Shown: one piece after another, positions 24,001-39,000 of the stretch
Numbering within the stretch: position 1 is the first letter of the stretch
Layout: the number at the start of each line of letters is the position of its first letter
Assembly (NCBI GenBank): GCA_025084515.1
Contig: JAJAGP010000285.1
Span: forward strand, 285,796 to 349,795
DNA length: 64,000 nt
DNA from: Ancistrus triradiatus
Lineage: Eukaryota > Chordata > Actinopteri > Siluriformes > Loricariidae
Direction of reading: 5' to 3'
Notes under the pieces: generated by a model
What the model was told of the DNA's origin: nothing
Database searches by the model: none
The model's input: only the letters and a program-made list of their open reading frames with translations
Program-made: the position numbers and the translations under genes

Positions 24001-27000
24001 TAGCTTCAAGTCTTGTCTTTGTGTGTTCTTTAAGTCTTTCCTTTGTCTGTTATAGTTTTTTTTTTTCTTTTATAGCGCTTTTGATTATTCATTTCACTCA
24101 AAGTTTTCGCGTTTATTTTAAGTTTCCTGTGTTACAGCAGTCTTCTTAAGTAGTTCGGTATCGCTGAAAACTAGAAGATAGTTACAAAGAACCAACCCAG
24201 ACTCTAAGCTCTACTATTCTCGCACAATCCAAGTTTTCCAAGTTTTTTTCGAGTCTTGTTGAAGCTCGTGGTACTCGAACGCTGTAAACTGTAACTCTAC
24301 CTTCACCGCTGGCCAGGGTGGAAAATCTGGAGTCTAGTATAAGTTCGCAAGACTAGATCTGGTAGACCCCCGGACCACCAACGCAGGGAAGAAGAAGCCG
24401 AACCGAAGCGAGGACCCAGCGGACACACACGTGGCTCCAAGGGCCACATGCCGACGAAAAAGCTGAAGGTAGCCGATCATCACGAGGTCCACGGAACTGT
24501 GGCATTCCATCGGAAGAAGAGATTGCTGCCGTTTCTCCATGCGATCTCGGACGACAGGGGGCTGAAGCCCGGCTTCGTTCCATCTTCTTCGCGTGACGCC
24601 TTTTCGCAAAGAGAAGCCAGGAAGTAGTAGTACGCTTTGGTGTGTGTTTATCTGGGGTCCCGGATTGTTGAAATCTTGCGTTTTAAATCTAAAACCACGC
24701 TTCAACATAGGACTTTATTCACGCCTAAAGTAATTTTTACCATACTATCCACATTCAACGTAATTAAGGTACCAGTAACATTTGCAACGTTAGTAATTAT
24801 TGCGCGGGACCAATAATTTACATAGAGGGTCATCTTGGTTTCTGATTTTATTACTGTAATGTTGTAGACGCTTGCCATTATTCCCTGTTCTCCATACTGT
24901 GATATATACATGTTCATCGTCATTTTATGATTTTAACTCTGTGATTACACTCGTTATTACATTAGATAATCTGTTGGTATTGCCTTGTTTGTAGTTAATA
25001 AACTTGTTTATAAAAAACCTTTTGAATTTGCCGCCTGGTGTGTTAAGAATTCATTCAATTCAAAGGTCGAGGAAATATACTTTGAATTCACTATTCAGGA
25101 CCTTAGAACTGATCAAAGTTGTTGTTCCCTCTTTAACTGGTCTCCAAATCTACCAGTGAATTATTCATGTTTATAATAATTATTTTAATAATAATCACTA
25201 TTATAAAGATTTGGTGGTGCCCCTTTTTCTTAATTAATTAATAAATTTATATAATTTTAATTAATAAAGTTTAATTAAAATTAATCCAATTAAAGTGTAG
25301 TCTTAGTTTGCTACACGCTCCTAGTGTGGTTAGTGGTTTCTAGTTTCTGGTTATTCTATATATCTATGATTTTGTGTCAGCATTCCTGTTAGTATTTAGC
25401 ATTGTCAAGTAATGACACTGTCATTGTTTGGTTGTCTTGTCAGTTTGTCCTAGCACTGTCTGGTTTTGTCTGTTAGTGTTAGTACAGCTAAGTGCCATTT
25501 AACGACCGTCTGATGAGTGTCCTTTCACTTTAGCAACCAATGTCTTAACAATTCTAGCAAATTATAATTTGAAATAGAAATCTGTCTTTTAACTCTTGAC
25601 ATTGTGGTGTAAAAAGCTGTTCTAGTTAAAAAAGGTTTAGCATGTGCATTTTTACTGCCATAAATTTTATTTATGTCATACTTTGATGGTTTGTTTACAT
25701 ATTGTTATTTAATATTTATGACTATTGATTTACTTTGCATTAACTATGTGCTTAAGTAGGTGCTACGTTATGGTCTGTGTAGCACATGGACACTTTTAGG
25801 GCATGGACACAAGAAGAGACGTGAAGTGGAAAAGTTTGTACTCTGCCTAACACCACAAGCGCCGTGTCGGCTTTATGTCCATGTACCTAGAAGTGCCGAG
25901 CAGCAGTCATTTGAATGCCGTGACTTCCTATTAGTAACACCACACTGGATTTATTTACCTAAAAGTATTTAAAAGGTGATACTGCACTGGCTGTTCTGGA
26001 AATTAATGTTTCTTCAAGTGGACTCATTCCCTCTTGGTTGTTTGCAGTCAACGAGGTATGTTTTTTTTATGTTTATATTCCATCATGTGCTTTTATATAT
26101 TGGTTCTGCAGTGTGTGTTATCGTTAACGCTTGTAACTGAAGAACTACAGTGTTGTGTATATCGTGGCGAGAGATGCGTATAAAAGTTAGGCTTCAGGTG
26201 CTGTGCAGATGGTAGCGTTCCGCATCATTTTGTCTTTTCACAAGTTGTCTTGTGAAAATGCCCTTTATATTTACATTACAGTAGCATAACAAGCCTATGG
26301 TCATTTTCGGTCAACGACCATTTTGATCAACAACCTGTTTCACAGAACGTAATGTTGTCATTAAATGGCACATGCTTGTATTAATTATATTAGCATTTTT
26401 GATTAGCATTAGCATTGTCTGCATATTCAGCATTGTAGCACTGTTTGTATTCGCATTGTTTGGACTTAATGCTGATGTGCATATTTCACATTTTATTTGA
26501 AGTATGACTTCATGACTTTAGCTTCATTCTTAGATTTATCATCTACGCCGCCCAAGGAGGTTGGGTCCCTTTTTGAGTCTTGGTCCTCCCAAGGTTTCTT
26601 CCTCATAACAATTTGGGATTGGACATAGATATTAGGAGATAATCTAAAGTTGTAAAGTTGCTTTGAGACAATGGTCCATTGTAAAAAGCGCTATATAAAT
26701 AAATCTGACTTAACTTGACATGACTTTGTCAGTGTTAGCATTGTGTGTGTGTACTTCAATATAAATATAAACATAAATATACATGCTAACAGTGTTTGAA
26801 TAAGCATTGTCCTTTACTATTACCATTATCTATTTATAGTGTTGACTAGTCTTGTTAGTAGTGTCTGTTTGTTATAACATAGTCCTGTCTTTTTTTTACC
26901 ACTGTCTGTTTGTCTTAGCACATCTGGTACATAGCATTTAGCATTGTGTTTGTCTGTATAAGTTTGGTTCTCTTCGTATGTTGCTCTTCATTCACAGTGT

Positions 27001-30000
27001 TTCACTATGTCTAAAGTTAACAAAAAGCTTTTCACTTGCACTTATGTCTGTCTCCCTGCTGTATGTAGCTCATGACCCATACACATGATCACTTTTGCAA
27101 AGGAAACCATGTAAAAGCCACACGGAGCAGCACAGCTTCACAGAGTAGCCTTGTTTTCTTCCCTTTGGACTCTATGCTGCAATTCCTGAGCTCTGTGGGC
27201 TTGGTTTGAGCTCGTTTCCTTACTAAATTGATTGTGGCAGAGTAATAAAGACACACTGATCCCTCCCAAAAAGGCATGACATGTCCAGCTAGGATGGTCT
27301 TCAAAAAAAAGAACCCGATCCGACCTGGAATTCGTTCTGACGTACTGCAGGGTTTCTGGGAATCTTGTTATTATTTCTGGGCAGCAAAAACCAAACTGAT
27401 TCTTTCTCAACCCAGTGCACTCAGCACGAGGGCGAGTGTGTGAACATGTGCGCGAGGGCAGCGGGCAAGTTTGTGTTATGGCTGGCCTACTAATATGCTG
27501 CACAATGCGCTAGAGACGTTTGACTACGCAGCTCCAATACTAAACCTCATAATTCAACATAGCAGGACTAAAAATAACCCTCCTGTCCCTTCTTATAAAC
27601 ACACACCAGCTGTCGAGTCGGTGTGTACGTGTGTGTGTCTCCAAGGTGATGGCAGGGAAGTTTCTGCTCTGCACACCAGGAAAACTCCGTCTGTGCAAAA
27701 CCAAGTCCTGCTCATTATAAAACTGCAAGCTCTGTTAGTCCTTCCAACACAGCTTGGCATGCTGAACTGGACTTCATAACATTTACTGAATAGATCTAGA
27801 ACTCACAAACCCACCCAGCATATCTACAGTCTCCAGCCTAGAGGCATCTATATGGGCAGCTAGAATGCCTAGTTGAGGGCTCAATGACAGAGCATGCGAC
27901 TACTAAGATATTAACCTTATTACAATCCTTCTAAACCTCTGAAAAGTCTGACCCTGGCCATTAACAAGACTCAAACCTGAGTCACCATAGTAGTTGGCTA
28001 GCAAATGTTCTGTATACAACACATGCAACCCATCATGTACTCCTGATCCTGAAACTTCAGTTACCCTAATTTTGACCCCAAGAACCTGATCCTTTATGTC
28101 AGCCATAGCAACATCCTGACGCCCCAACCAGACCATACCTTAATTCTGATATTTTCTGTGCTCCCAAACCTCTTAAAACCAACTCAGATGTATGAATAAT
28201 TAATTATGGGGACACCAAAGCAACAAAACCAAATCAAATGTTATTATTGCTCATTAAATGGTAGTGAGTTCTCAATGTATGGTCCTTTTCTCTCTTCAGG
28301 TGGTAGAGTACTGAAGCAGATGGCCTTCGCAGAGCAGAGTCAAATCGATGCCTTTCATTTCTTCAGTGTCAAATGAATAACCACACATACTTGTATCCCT
28401 CCCTTAGTATCACAGCTAGATACCCACGCTGCCAGCCATCGTTTAAACCCAGACGTTTCATAAATACTCCTGAGTGGGTTTAATTTAAGGTCTGGACTGT
28501 GCCAACTCAAACCCAAGTCACATTTTTAGCTCAAATGGCCTCATTAGATGAGCACGTCAGCATTTTTCTTTTATCTTCACCTGTCTGCACCTGCAGGCAT
28601 CACGGCAATAATCACAATATTCAAGGGCGTGCACAGTGGTACACAAGTCAGCCACAGGTGCAGAGCTATTTTGAGAAAAGCGTCTGTAGTACGTACTCAT
28701 TGTGTTCTTAAATGGTTATCCCTTTAGAGTGAGTGGAAATAAGAGAAAGAGGCTGACATCACCTCACAGTTTACAAACCACCGTTATGAACATTTCTACT
28801 CCTAGGTCAAAAGCCATGAGTGTCTCACCGTCACATTTCTGGCTGATCTCACTGAATTGGTGTCCAGCGGGGCATTTACACTCAAATGAGCCCACTGTGT
28901 TAATGCAGTTTCCTCCTTGACACAGACCAGGAATAGCCTGGCACTCATCTACATCTAGAGATAGAGAGAGAACAATTAATAAAATAATATCAACACAAAA
29001 TACTCAGAAAACATAAAACAGACGAGTGTATGAGTTGAAGGGAACTGGACTTCTTGGTTCTTGAAGACGTTTCACCTCTCATTTGAAAGGCTTCTTCAGT
29101 TTTAGAAACTGATGGGGAGTCCCAGGTATTTATCCCTAATGGAGTTGTCGCCTTGGAGGTGGTCCTGTGAGTACTTGACCCACCCTGTCAATACAATAGT
29201 CGTTAAGATCACAGAGGCCAAGGTGTGACCCTTTTGTGAGTCATTGCCCCACCTTGCCATCATTTGTTAGGATCACATGGGTCAAGGTGCAAATGTGAGT
29301 TAAACTGCCTAGGAAGGGATCTCAAGACTGCTTTGTAAGAGGCTGAAAATTTGCTGTTCAGCAATGTCCATTATTATTGCACATAGATAGCCTCCTTAAT
29401 GCCTCTTTCAAACCATCTGTCTTCTCTGTCAAAAATATGAACAGGAGTCCCTTACCTTTAGTCTAGCCTGTTCTGATGAGCTTGGTGTTCAAAAACCGAA
29501 AAGACGTCTAGTTGCCTACGACTCAAACACTCAAGTCTACCATGACCTGGATGATAAAGAACCTACACAGATGTAAATCCTTTAAACAGCATTTAACTTA
29601 CTGTCACAGAATGTACACCCCTTGTCCAGCCTCTATGACCTGAATAAACCTTGAAACTTAGAAACAGATGAAACATAATCTGGACCTATATGTCAGCCCC
29701 TAGTGGTGGCTTGCCAGCCCCTACTGTGTTTGCTTTTCCTATTGAAGAGCCCTAAGCAGACTTTTTAAGCCAGCTCTGCCCTGCCAAGAGGGTGGGAGAG
29801 GGCTGTAGTTAAGCCAGATATTCATGCTTGTGGAAACTATCTTTCCCAGAATGCCTTGTGGGCAAATCAGTCACAAGTTCTTTGACCTGTAAGGCAGTGT
29901 ATAAAGGAGGGGACAATGTCATTGTTCGCTGCTGCATCTTTTGTAGAAGGGTAGCCTTAGGGCATTGTGTGTCTATGTGGGTGTGAGAGATTATCTGGGG

Positions 30001-33000
30001 GAATAAAAGAAAAGAAAGATAAAGCAAATGAATCTTAAAGAGAAAAGAAATAAAGAACACAAGAATGCTAAAGAGGATAACAAGGAATTAAGAAAATACA
30101 TAGAATACAGAATACTAAGAGACAGAGAGTAAAATTGAAAATCCAAAAGACAGTTTACAGTACCAAAAAGCTTCAGATAGAAAACCGATCAGAAATAAAA
30201 CAAAATAACTTGGTCGCAAGCAGCATGGTGGCTTGGTGGGAACCACTTTTGCCTTATAGCAAGAAGGTCCTGGGTTCAATTCCAGGTGGAGTGGTATGGG
30301 TTCTCTCTGTTTGGAGTTTGCATGTCCTTCCCATATCCATGTGGGTTTATTCCAGGTACTCCAGTTTCCTCCCACAGTCCAAAGACATACGTGTTAGGCT
30401 AATTGGTGTCTCCAATAACAATTTTTCTGAGGTCCTCAGAAAGCTCCTTTATTCGTACCATGATGCATTTCCACAAATGTGTGTTGTGAAGATCAGACTC
30501 TGATAGATCTCTATTCTTGAATTACAACAGGGTTCTTACTCACACCTGAATGAAAGCACCTTATGGGATCATTTTCCTAAATAAGTAAATGATCAAGTAT
30601 AATACTTTCTCTCATTTGCCCAATTGGTTTATCTTTTGTCTTTTATACACACAAATATAGAAAGTTCTAAAAGGATCAAACATTTTCAAGCACCACTGTA
30701 AAGTGACTGTATAGCAGCCAAGTCTCTGGACACACAGGAAAACAATTTATTTTTCATACACACCAAGGTAATAAATAAGAACAGTAGGGAGTATAATAGA
30801 TATGTCAGGGCAGAAAGTCACAATGGAGACAGAAAGTCAGACTGAGCGAATAAAAGGTAAAGATTTTAAGAGAACAAGAGAAAGAATGAGTGCGAAAATG
30901 GTTGAGAGAAGGGAATGGGAGTTTCTGAGAGACACTGAGTGCAAGAAAATGAGACAGAGAGAGAGACAGAGAATGGATCTGCTAACTCTCCTCAGCGTGC
31001 ATCAAACAGCCAGACGTTAGAGGAATTTCCCCAGCTGGAGAACTGATTGTTAGGGCCAAAGTGAGCAGCATGTGGCTGTGCCCCAAACGCACATTTTTAG
31101 GACCTCAGTACTTGAAGGCACTCTGATTAAAGGTCATATCTCCCAGTGGTTTCCAACCCTCTTAATAACTCAGACTAGACTAGACTAGAGTACAGATAAG
31201 GCGAGCGGAGGCAGAACTGAGTAATTTTTCAAGATTATGCTGCAAAAACCACATTGCAACCCCGATTCAGGAAAGGTTGTGACAGTATGTAAATGCAAAT
31301 AAAAAATAAACACAGTGCTTCTTACATAATCTTGTTGTGATTCCTTCTCATAACACTGAAAACACTTGTTTTGGCACCAAGGATAAGAAGCGATGAGGTA
31401 TTACAGGTGTTATTTTGTCCCATTTGTCCTGCAAACTCGTCTTAAGGTGGGCAACAGTACGGGGTTGTCATTTTTCCAGAATACAGATTTGTCTGACCAC
31501 AATACACGTTTCCACTGTATGATGGTCCATCACAGATGCCTCTGAGCCCAGAGAAGACAATGCCACTTCTGGACATAAGGCTTATTTTTTGCACACTAAA
31601 GTTTTATGTGGCAGTTGTGAATGTAATTAAACATTGTGGTGCTGGACAAAGGCTTGCCAAAAAAGTAATCCTTTGCCCATGTAGCTATATCAATTATTAA
31701 TGAATGACTGGTCTTGATGCAAAGCTGTCTGAGGTATCAGAGATCACAAATCTTCAGTTTAGGCTTGCACCCATGTTCTTTATGCACTGAAGTTCCTCCA
31801 GATTACCTGGAACCGTTTAATATTATTAATATTATGAACTGTAGAGAAAGAAACATGTAAATCCCTTCCAGTCTTCCTTTAAGGAACATTGTTTTAAAAC
31901 ATTTCAATAATTTTCTCATACATTTATTGACAAATTGCAGATCCTCTGCTCCTCAAAGACTCAGCCTTTCATGGATACTACTTTTGTACCAAAACATGAT
32001 TACATTCAACTATGGTCATCACCTGTTTGAAATCACATCATTGTTAATGTTTTATTTTCTTTATTTTAAAAGAAAATAAAATTTCTAGCTCTAAATCGCC
32101 TCCGTCCCAACTTTTATTGGAATGTGTTGCAGGCCAGAAATGCAGGAATTGATGTTTATTAACAAATAAAATTAAGTTGACCTGACAAAACAAATGTCTT
32201 GGGTTCATACTGTCTGCAATGAAATGAAAGTCAAAGCAAATGTAAGGCACACTGTTCTTTCTTTAATTTGCATTTTCCATACCGTCCCAACTTTTTTTAT
32301 TTGGGGGTATAATATCTCAAATATTGGCCCAATTTTGCTTTTTTTCTTATATGCCAATTTTGATTATAGAGAGAGTAGAGTAAGAGTAGATTACGAGAGC
32401 ACTGAATATTGTGCTCTTGAACAGTGGTAGTTAAGGTATTCTGCTCTTGAACAGTGTGTAAGTAATACTGTATGCTCTAAAACAGTTGTATTTAAGGTAT
32501 CAGATTCTAGAACAGCATTTGAGATTGCACTCTAGAACAGTAGTAGTTATGGTGTCCTGCTCTAGAACAAGGTTAAAGTGCTGTACTCTAGAGCAGTTGT
32601 AGTTAAGACATCACACACTAGAGTATCGTTTAAGTACTGTGCTCTACAATAATAATTGCTAAGGTACTGTACTCTGGAACAGTCGAGATTAATTTGACCA
32701 GACAAGGGGAAAAAAGTGCTTTCCTGCACGTGTGTGTCTTACAAACACTGTGAGCAGCCTAGACACTTGTTGAAGCTGCAAGGAGTGTGAATAGTTATGT
32801 GAGTGTTAATATTTGTGTGTGTGTGTAGCATAGCTCACTGAGGCGTGTGTATATGCGATTTGACAGTGCCTCCTGTCCTGCCCGGCTGGGCATGCATGGG
32901 AAATGTTAACAAGAACCCAATGCAATTTAACCCAATTAAAGTAGATTTCAGTGTGAGTGTGTACACTGTGTATTTACTTTTTACATGGTTGGCATTATGA

Positions 33001-36000
33001 ACTGGAAAATTATGTTTTATATAATAACCGCACAATACAGATCTGCCAAAACAATCACTGAGTCACTGGACAAATCAAATTGTTGTTTGACTCCCACAAC
33101 GCCACTGGCTAACTTGAAATGAAAAGTATTATTATGAATAAATGCGGTAATCCCTAAAATGTATGTGACTTGCCTATGTGTATATGTCCTGTATGGATGT
33201 CTATGTGATTGTGTGTGTGTACCCTGGCATGCTCCAGTGCGGTGATTCGGGATGAAGCCGCGGCGGCAGGGCTGAGGCTGAGCGGGACACTGCTCACACG
33301 GGTGGCCCCAGGCTCGGCCCACCGTCGCACAACACAGGGTCTTAGTGCACACAATCCCCGCCAACTGACCCTGACACATCTGATTACTCACTGCTGCAAA
33401 GCATGGCCCAGTCCGATAGTCTGAAACACAGACAGATTATTTTTATTTCAGAGCATCCTAAAATACTAACATGTTTTATATTACTACTTATAAATAGTAA
33501 ATTTTTTCCTGGATTGAAATTTGAGCTTTTTTGCATAGAAAAGCAAAGGAATTATGACTTCACTGGAGATATCTTTTCAGGAACAGCAAGGGTAGTGGTT
33601 CTGCAGTCTAAAAATACCCAAACCTTTCATGATAATACCAATCACAACTTAGAGGTGACAAAGAATAAAGACAGCTGTCTGCGCAAGAATTTTATTATGT
33701 TACATTTTGTGTTTAAACCTTTACACTAAAGGTTCGAATCTCAGCCTCACTTTCCTTCCACTTCTTCTGGTAACGGTCACGACAGAATAAGTTTAACCCA
33801 AAGTTCTCTACACACCAGCCACAGGGTTCATCTTCCCGAGGGATTGCCAGGTCTTCTCAAGACAACTGGGAGATATACAGTGGTGCTTGAAAGTTTGTGA
33901 AACATAAATATGACCTAAAACATCATCAGAGTTTCACACAAGTCCTAAAGGTAAAGAAAGAGAACCCAGTTAAGCAAATGAGACAATAATATTATACTTG
34001 GTAATTTATTTATTGAGGAAAATGATCCAATATTACATATTAGTGAGTGACAAAAGTATGTGAACCTTTGCTGTTGATCAGTCCTGCACACCGGCTTGAA
34101 GGAATTGTAGTCCATTCCTCCATACAGAACAGCTTCAACTCTGGGATGTTGGTGGGTTTCCTCACATTAACTGCTCACTTCAGGTGTTTCCACAACATTT
34201 TGATTGGATTAAGGTCAGAACTTTGACTTGGCCATTCCAAAACATTAACTTTATTCTTCTTTAACCATTCTTTGGTAGAACGACTTGTGTACTTGGGGTC
34301 GTTGTCTTGCTGAATGACCCACCTTTTCTTGAGATTCAGTTCATGGAAAGATGTCCTGACATTTTCCTTTAGAATTCTCTGAAATAATTCCGAATTCATT
34401 GTTCCATCAATGATGGCAAGCCGTCATGTCCCAGATGCAGCAAAAGAGGTCCAAACCATGATACTACCACCACCATGTTTTGCCATTGTGATAAGGTACT
34501 TATGTTGGAATGCAGTGTTTTAATTTCTCCAAACATAACACTTTTCTTTTAAACCAAAAATGTCTATTTTGGTCTCATCTGTCCACAAAACATTCTTCCA
34601 ATAGCCTTCTGGCTTGTCCACGTGATCTTTAGCAAACTGCAGACGAGCAGCAGTGATCTTTTTGGAGAGCAGTGGCTTTCTCCTTGCAACCCTGCCATGC
34701 ACACCATTGTTGTTCAGTGTTCTTCTGATGGTGGACTCATGAACATTAACATTAGCCAATGTGAAAGAGGCCTTCAGTTGCTTATAGTTACCCTGGGGTC
34801 CTTTGGTACCTCCGCCCAACTATTAACACCTTGCTTTTGGAGTGATCTTTGTTGGTCTACCACTCCTGGGGAGGGTAACAATTTTCTGGTTTTCTTTCAT
34901 TTGTTCACAATCTGTCTTGTGTCAGATTGGGTGGATCTCTTATTAGAGATGGTTTTGTAACGTTTTTTCAGCCTGTAGCATCCCCTCATTTTTCCCTGAG
35001 GTCCTCAGAAATCTCCGCTTTCTTCTTTCGTGACGTGATGCATTTCCACAAACATGTGTTGTGAATAGCAGATTTTGATAGATCCCTGTTCTTTAAATAA
35101 AACATGGTGCCCACTCACACCTGATTGTCATACCATTGATTGAAAACACCTGACTCTACTTTCACCTTCAAATTAACTGCTAATCCTAGAGATTCACATA
35201 CTTTCGCCACTCACTAATATGTAATATTGGATCATTTCCCTCAATAAATACATGACCAAGTATAATATTTTTGTCTCACTTGTTTAGCTGGGTTTCTTTA
35301 TCTACTTTTAGGACTTGTGTGAAAATCTGATGGTGTTTAAGGTCATAGTTATGCAGAAATATAGAAAATTCTAAAGGGTTCACAAACTTTCAATCACCAC
35401 TGTAATCCCTCTAGAGGCGTTTCCAGTCTGTCCTGCAGTCTCCGACCAATGGGACATGCCTGGAACAACTTTAAGAAGTGCCACCTCATTCTTGTGCAAA
35501 GAACAAGTCCCCTCAACAGGCTCATCTCAGTTCATAGGGGCAGTCCCAGGAATGGTGAGCTCACAGACACAGACAGTAAGCCGAGTAATCCTGTGTAGGA
35601 TCCTCAATTCTGCTGCTTGTAGCCATGATATTATTCTTTCAGTCACTACCATGAGGTCGGTCAGAATAGCAAACATAGAGATTTGTCCGAGGACTACAGT
35701 CCCGCTTCACCCACACTGAGAGGGACAATTATTTCAGAACTGCTGCCATTGATTGTATCTGTTTACCAGTGTCACGCTCTCTTTCTCCATCATTCATCAA
35801 TAAGATCCTGAGGTACTTGAACTCCTCCTCCAGGTTTTCTACACTCATTTGAAGAGAAGGCCCACTCTTTTCTGGGAGCTTACCAGTGACAGCCTCTGAC
35901 TTGGCCTCTTGACTTGCTGATTCTTATCCAAAATACTGCTGAATTTAGTTTTGCATTGATTCATTTATTATTTATTTTTCTTGGAATACATGCACTTTCT

Positions 36001-39000
36001 CCTAATTGAGACCACAGGTAGGGGTTTCTGATCCTATTCTGTGAATTGACGAACATGTAGCCTCAATGGGATTCCAGTCCATCACTCAGGGCTCATAAGT
36101 AGTCAATATTGCATTGCTACCTACCCTCTAACACTCCCAATTATGGCATTTTAGTGGTAAATAAGTGAATCCTTTCATTCTGTGAGTCTGATGATTCCAT
36201 TTTAGAGATAACATCAGTGTTGTGTCTCAAAGGACTGAAATTCAAACCTTTTAGTCAACAAAATTCGAGATATACAATCACTCATCATAAAAATCTTGAG
36301 AATGCACAGTCATGTATGCAGATACAGACAAACATAGAAACACACAATAATTAAACATCATTGCATCGAGAGAGTACTGTATATGTGGATTTATTTGATA
36401 AAGTTTAAGCTTGGGCTTGGGTATTCTGGCAAAGGGTATGAGAGGATGTGTTTGTGTAAGAGAAAACTGTATACACACATGTAAAGAGTCAGCCAATAGT
36501 TTGTAAACAGTAGTCAAATGTTGGTGATTGAATGGTAACATGCATTTATTATTGAGCTGTGCAAAAGTCTTAGGCTGCCATTAGATTTGTTGTTTTAGCA
36601 ATAATATAATGCTTCTTCGGGCTGCATAAGGGTCAACTTCACATCGCTGAAGCTGCCAGATGCTGCTATTTCTCAAAGTCCCACTAACTACTTGTCACTG
36701 TACCCTACAGTGGCTGGGTTTTTACAGCTTTTTAATAGTGCATACAAATTTATTGTGTTTTGTCTTGTGGTTGTATTCTAATAAAGAGACTGAAAAATAA
36801 ATATATATGGTTATTATAAGATTGCTAAAACAACAAATCTAATGGTGACTTAATACTTATGCACAATACTCTACCAGTCCGTAACAATATGACTGCAAGG
36901 TATACTTGATACCTCTTGTTAGTGATAAATGACTCAACTATGCTCAAATGTCACATGCCAAAAAGAAAAAAATCCAAAAACGAACAATAATACTCCTACA
37001 AGAAATAACTAAAAAAACTTGAATCAACCTTGATAAGCAACTCTTACTTACCTCAGAATAGACAAATTACTTAATTTAACTACTTAATACACACTACACA
37101 CACTAGATAAACAACTCGATTAGCCTCATACAAGAGAAACAACTTGTTTCAGACATAAATCACTCTGACCTGGTCAAAAATAATAGACACTGGACTCAAC
37201 TTTGGCAAAATAAGCAACCAACTCTAACATTATAAATACCATGAGAAGACTTGGACAACATAAACTTCATCCCTAACTAGATAAGCAACTAAATTTGGCT
37301 CGTAGAAGTTAAGCAACTTAATTCCAAGTTAAACAACTTAATGCAGACAACATAAACAACCCCACTCAACTTGGACAAAGTAAATGACTTATGGTGATTT
37401 GGACAAGATAACCGATTAAGATGACTTAATTCAACTCGTACATGATAAATGACTCAAATTTCATTAAATGAACATGTTACAACTCGTGTGTGAGATAAAC
37501 AAGATAAATGACTCAATTAGACTCATACAAGGAAAACCAGTTGACTCAACTCATACAAGACAAATAAGATAACAACATAAGCAAACAACACAGACAATAG
37601 ACATTGATAAAGCTGTGTCATAAAAAATGACACTGACATTACAAAGACCTAGAAGACTTAGACAAAATCAACAATTAAATTTGACTTGTAATAGATAAAC
37701 GGCTCAATTCGATTCACAAAAGATAAACTTGTCATTTTTACTTCTACAAGATAAATGATTCAATTCAACCTGTACTAGATAAATGATTCACTTCATCAGA
37801 CAGCATCTGGGTGTAATGTGTAGTGTCTTGCAGAACAGATTTCTGAACATGAATAAAGCAGTGTTTTCCTCTCTCTCACTCTGTCTCTGGATTCTTTAGT
37901 AATGAGCTATGCTACATTTTCGAGATCCCTATTAGCACTTAAAGCTTTGTGCACTGGAGTTGAAACTGGAACAAAACCAGCAGCACAAATTAATCACAAG
38001 CCTTGTAGATGGAGGGAAGTATCCTGTGTGTGTGTGTTTGTGTGCTAACAATAATGTAAAATAATAATGTTCACATCACAATCACTTTCAAACATTTTAT
38101 CATGGTGTACAATATTACTAATGTTGTGTGTAGAAAGTAATATTACAAAAAATCAAAACAAGGTTTCTCAGCTCTTGGAGTGAAAGTTCCTTATACCATT
38201 CTTCCTCATGCATTGAACAGAATTATGGGATAAACTATTTGGGTTTGGCTATAGATGACAAATAAAGTTATTAAAATATTGTTTCCTTTTATTTTCCCTT
38301 GTTGTGTTTATTCAATTCATTTATTTGACAGATAGTTTGCTTTATATCATTGTAGAACCCCAAATAAGAAAAAGTGGGGACAGTATGGAAAATGCAAATA
38401 AATAAAAACACACAGTATGTGTTACTCTCTGGCTTTTATTTCATTGCAGACAGTATGAACCCAAGACATTTTAATGTGTTGTTCTGGTCAGCTTCATTTC
38501 AATTGTGAAAATACATCTATTCCTGTATTTCAGGCCTGCAACACATCCCACAAAATGTTGGGATGGCGGACATTCAGGCCTACTAATGCGGTAAAAAAAA
38601 AAAAAAAAAAAACTAAATAATGAAGTGACTTCAAACAGATGATGCCAACAGGTGATTATAATCATGATTTCCTGAAAAAGCAGTATCCATGAAAGGCGAA
38701 GTCTTTGAGGAACAAAGATGGGCAGAGGATCTCCAGTTTGTCAACAAATGCATGAGGAACTTATTGAAATGTTAAAAAAAACATTCTTCAAAGAAAAATT
38801 GGAAGGGATTTTATTAAGGGACATATTTCTTCCTCTACAGTGCATAATATCATTAAACGATTCAAGCAATCTGGAGGAATTTCAGTGCAAGAACACAAGC
38901 CTAAACTGAAGACTTGTGATCTCTGATCCCTCAGATGTTATTGCATCAAGAACCGTCATTCATCAATAGCTGATAGAACCACATGGGCAAGAAATTACTT

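Larger units (their letters stand above)
21429..28828 (-). other. Intron between cbEGF1 and cbEGF2
   Basis: Contains a SINE tail (21485-21560), a Tc1 family A copy with an internal deletion (21758-22726), an AT-rich segment 22880-25320 of unknown origin and an interspersed repeat at 26535-26715. Stretches rich in 'gttagcattg'-like words run between 25.3 and 27.0 kb. No exon is visible. Confidence 0.65.
28955..33222 (-). other. Intron between hybrid domain 1 and cbEGF1
   Basis: Contains a hairpin-bearing repeat at 29040-29350, a SINE at 30215-30410, a Tc1 family A fragment at 30419-30702, a Tc1/mariner family C copy at 31257-32308 and a degenerate tandem repeat at 32398-32690. No exon is visible. 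Confidence 0.7.

Noticed and set aside
24334..24708. 124-codon minus-strand frame
   Set aside because: No recognisable motif, no splice or promoter context, in a segment without supporting homology cues; left as unassigned.
27138..27503. 121-codon minus-strand frame
   Set aside because: Some Cys residues but no EGF or TB spacing and no family motif; likely chance in intron.
30135..30503. 122-codon open frame
   Set aside because: Coincides with a SINE and a Tc1 fragment in tandem; the frame runs across the junction of two unrelated repeats.
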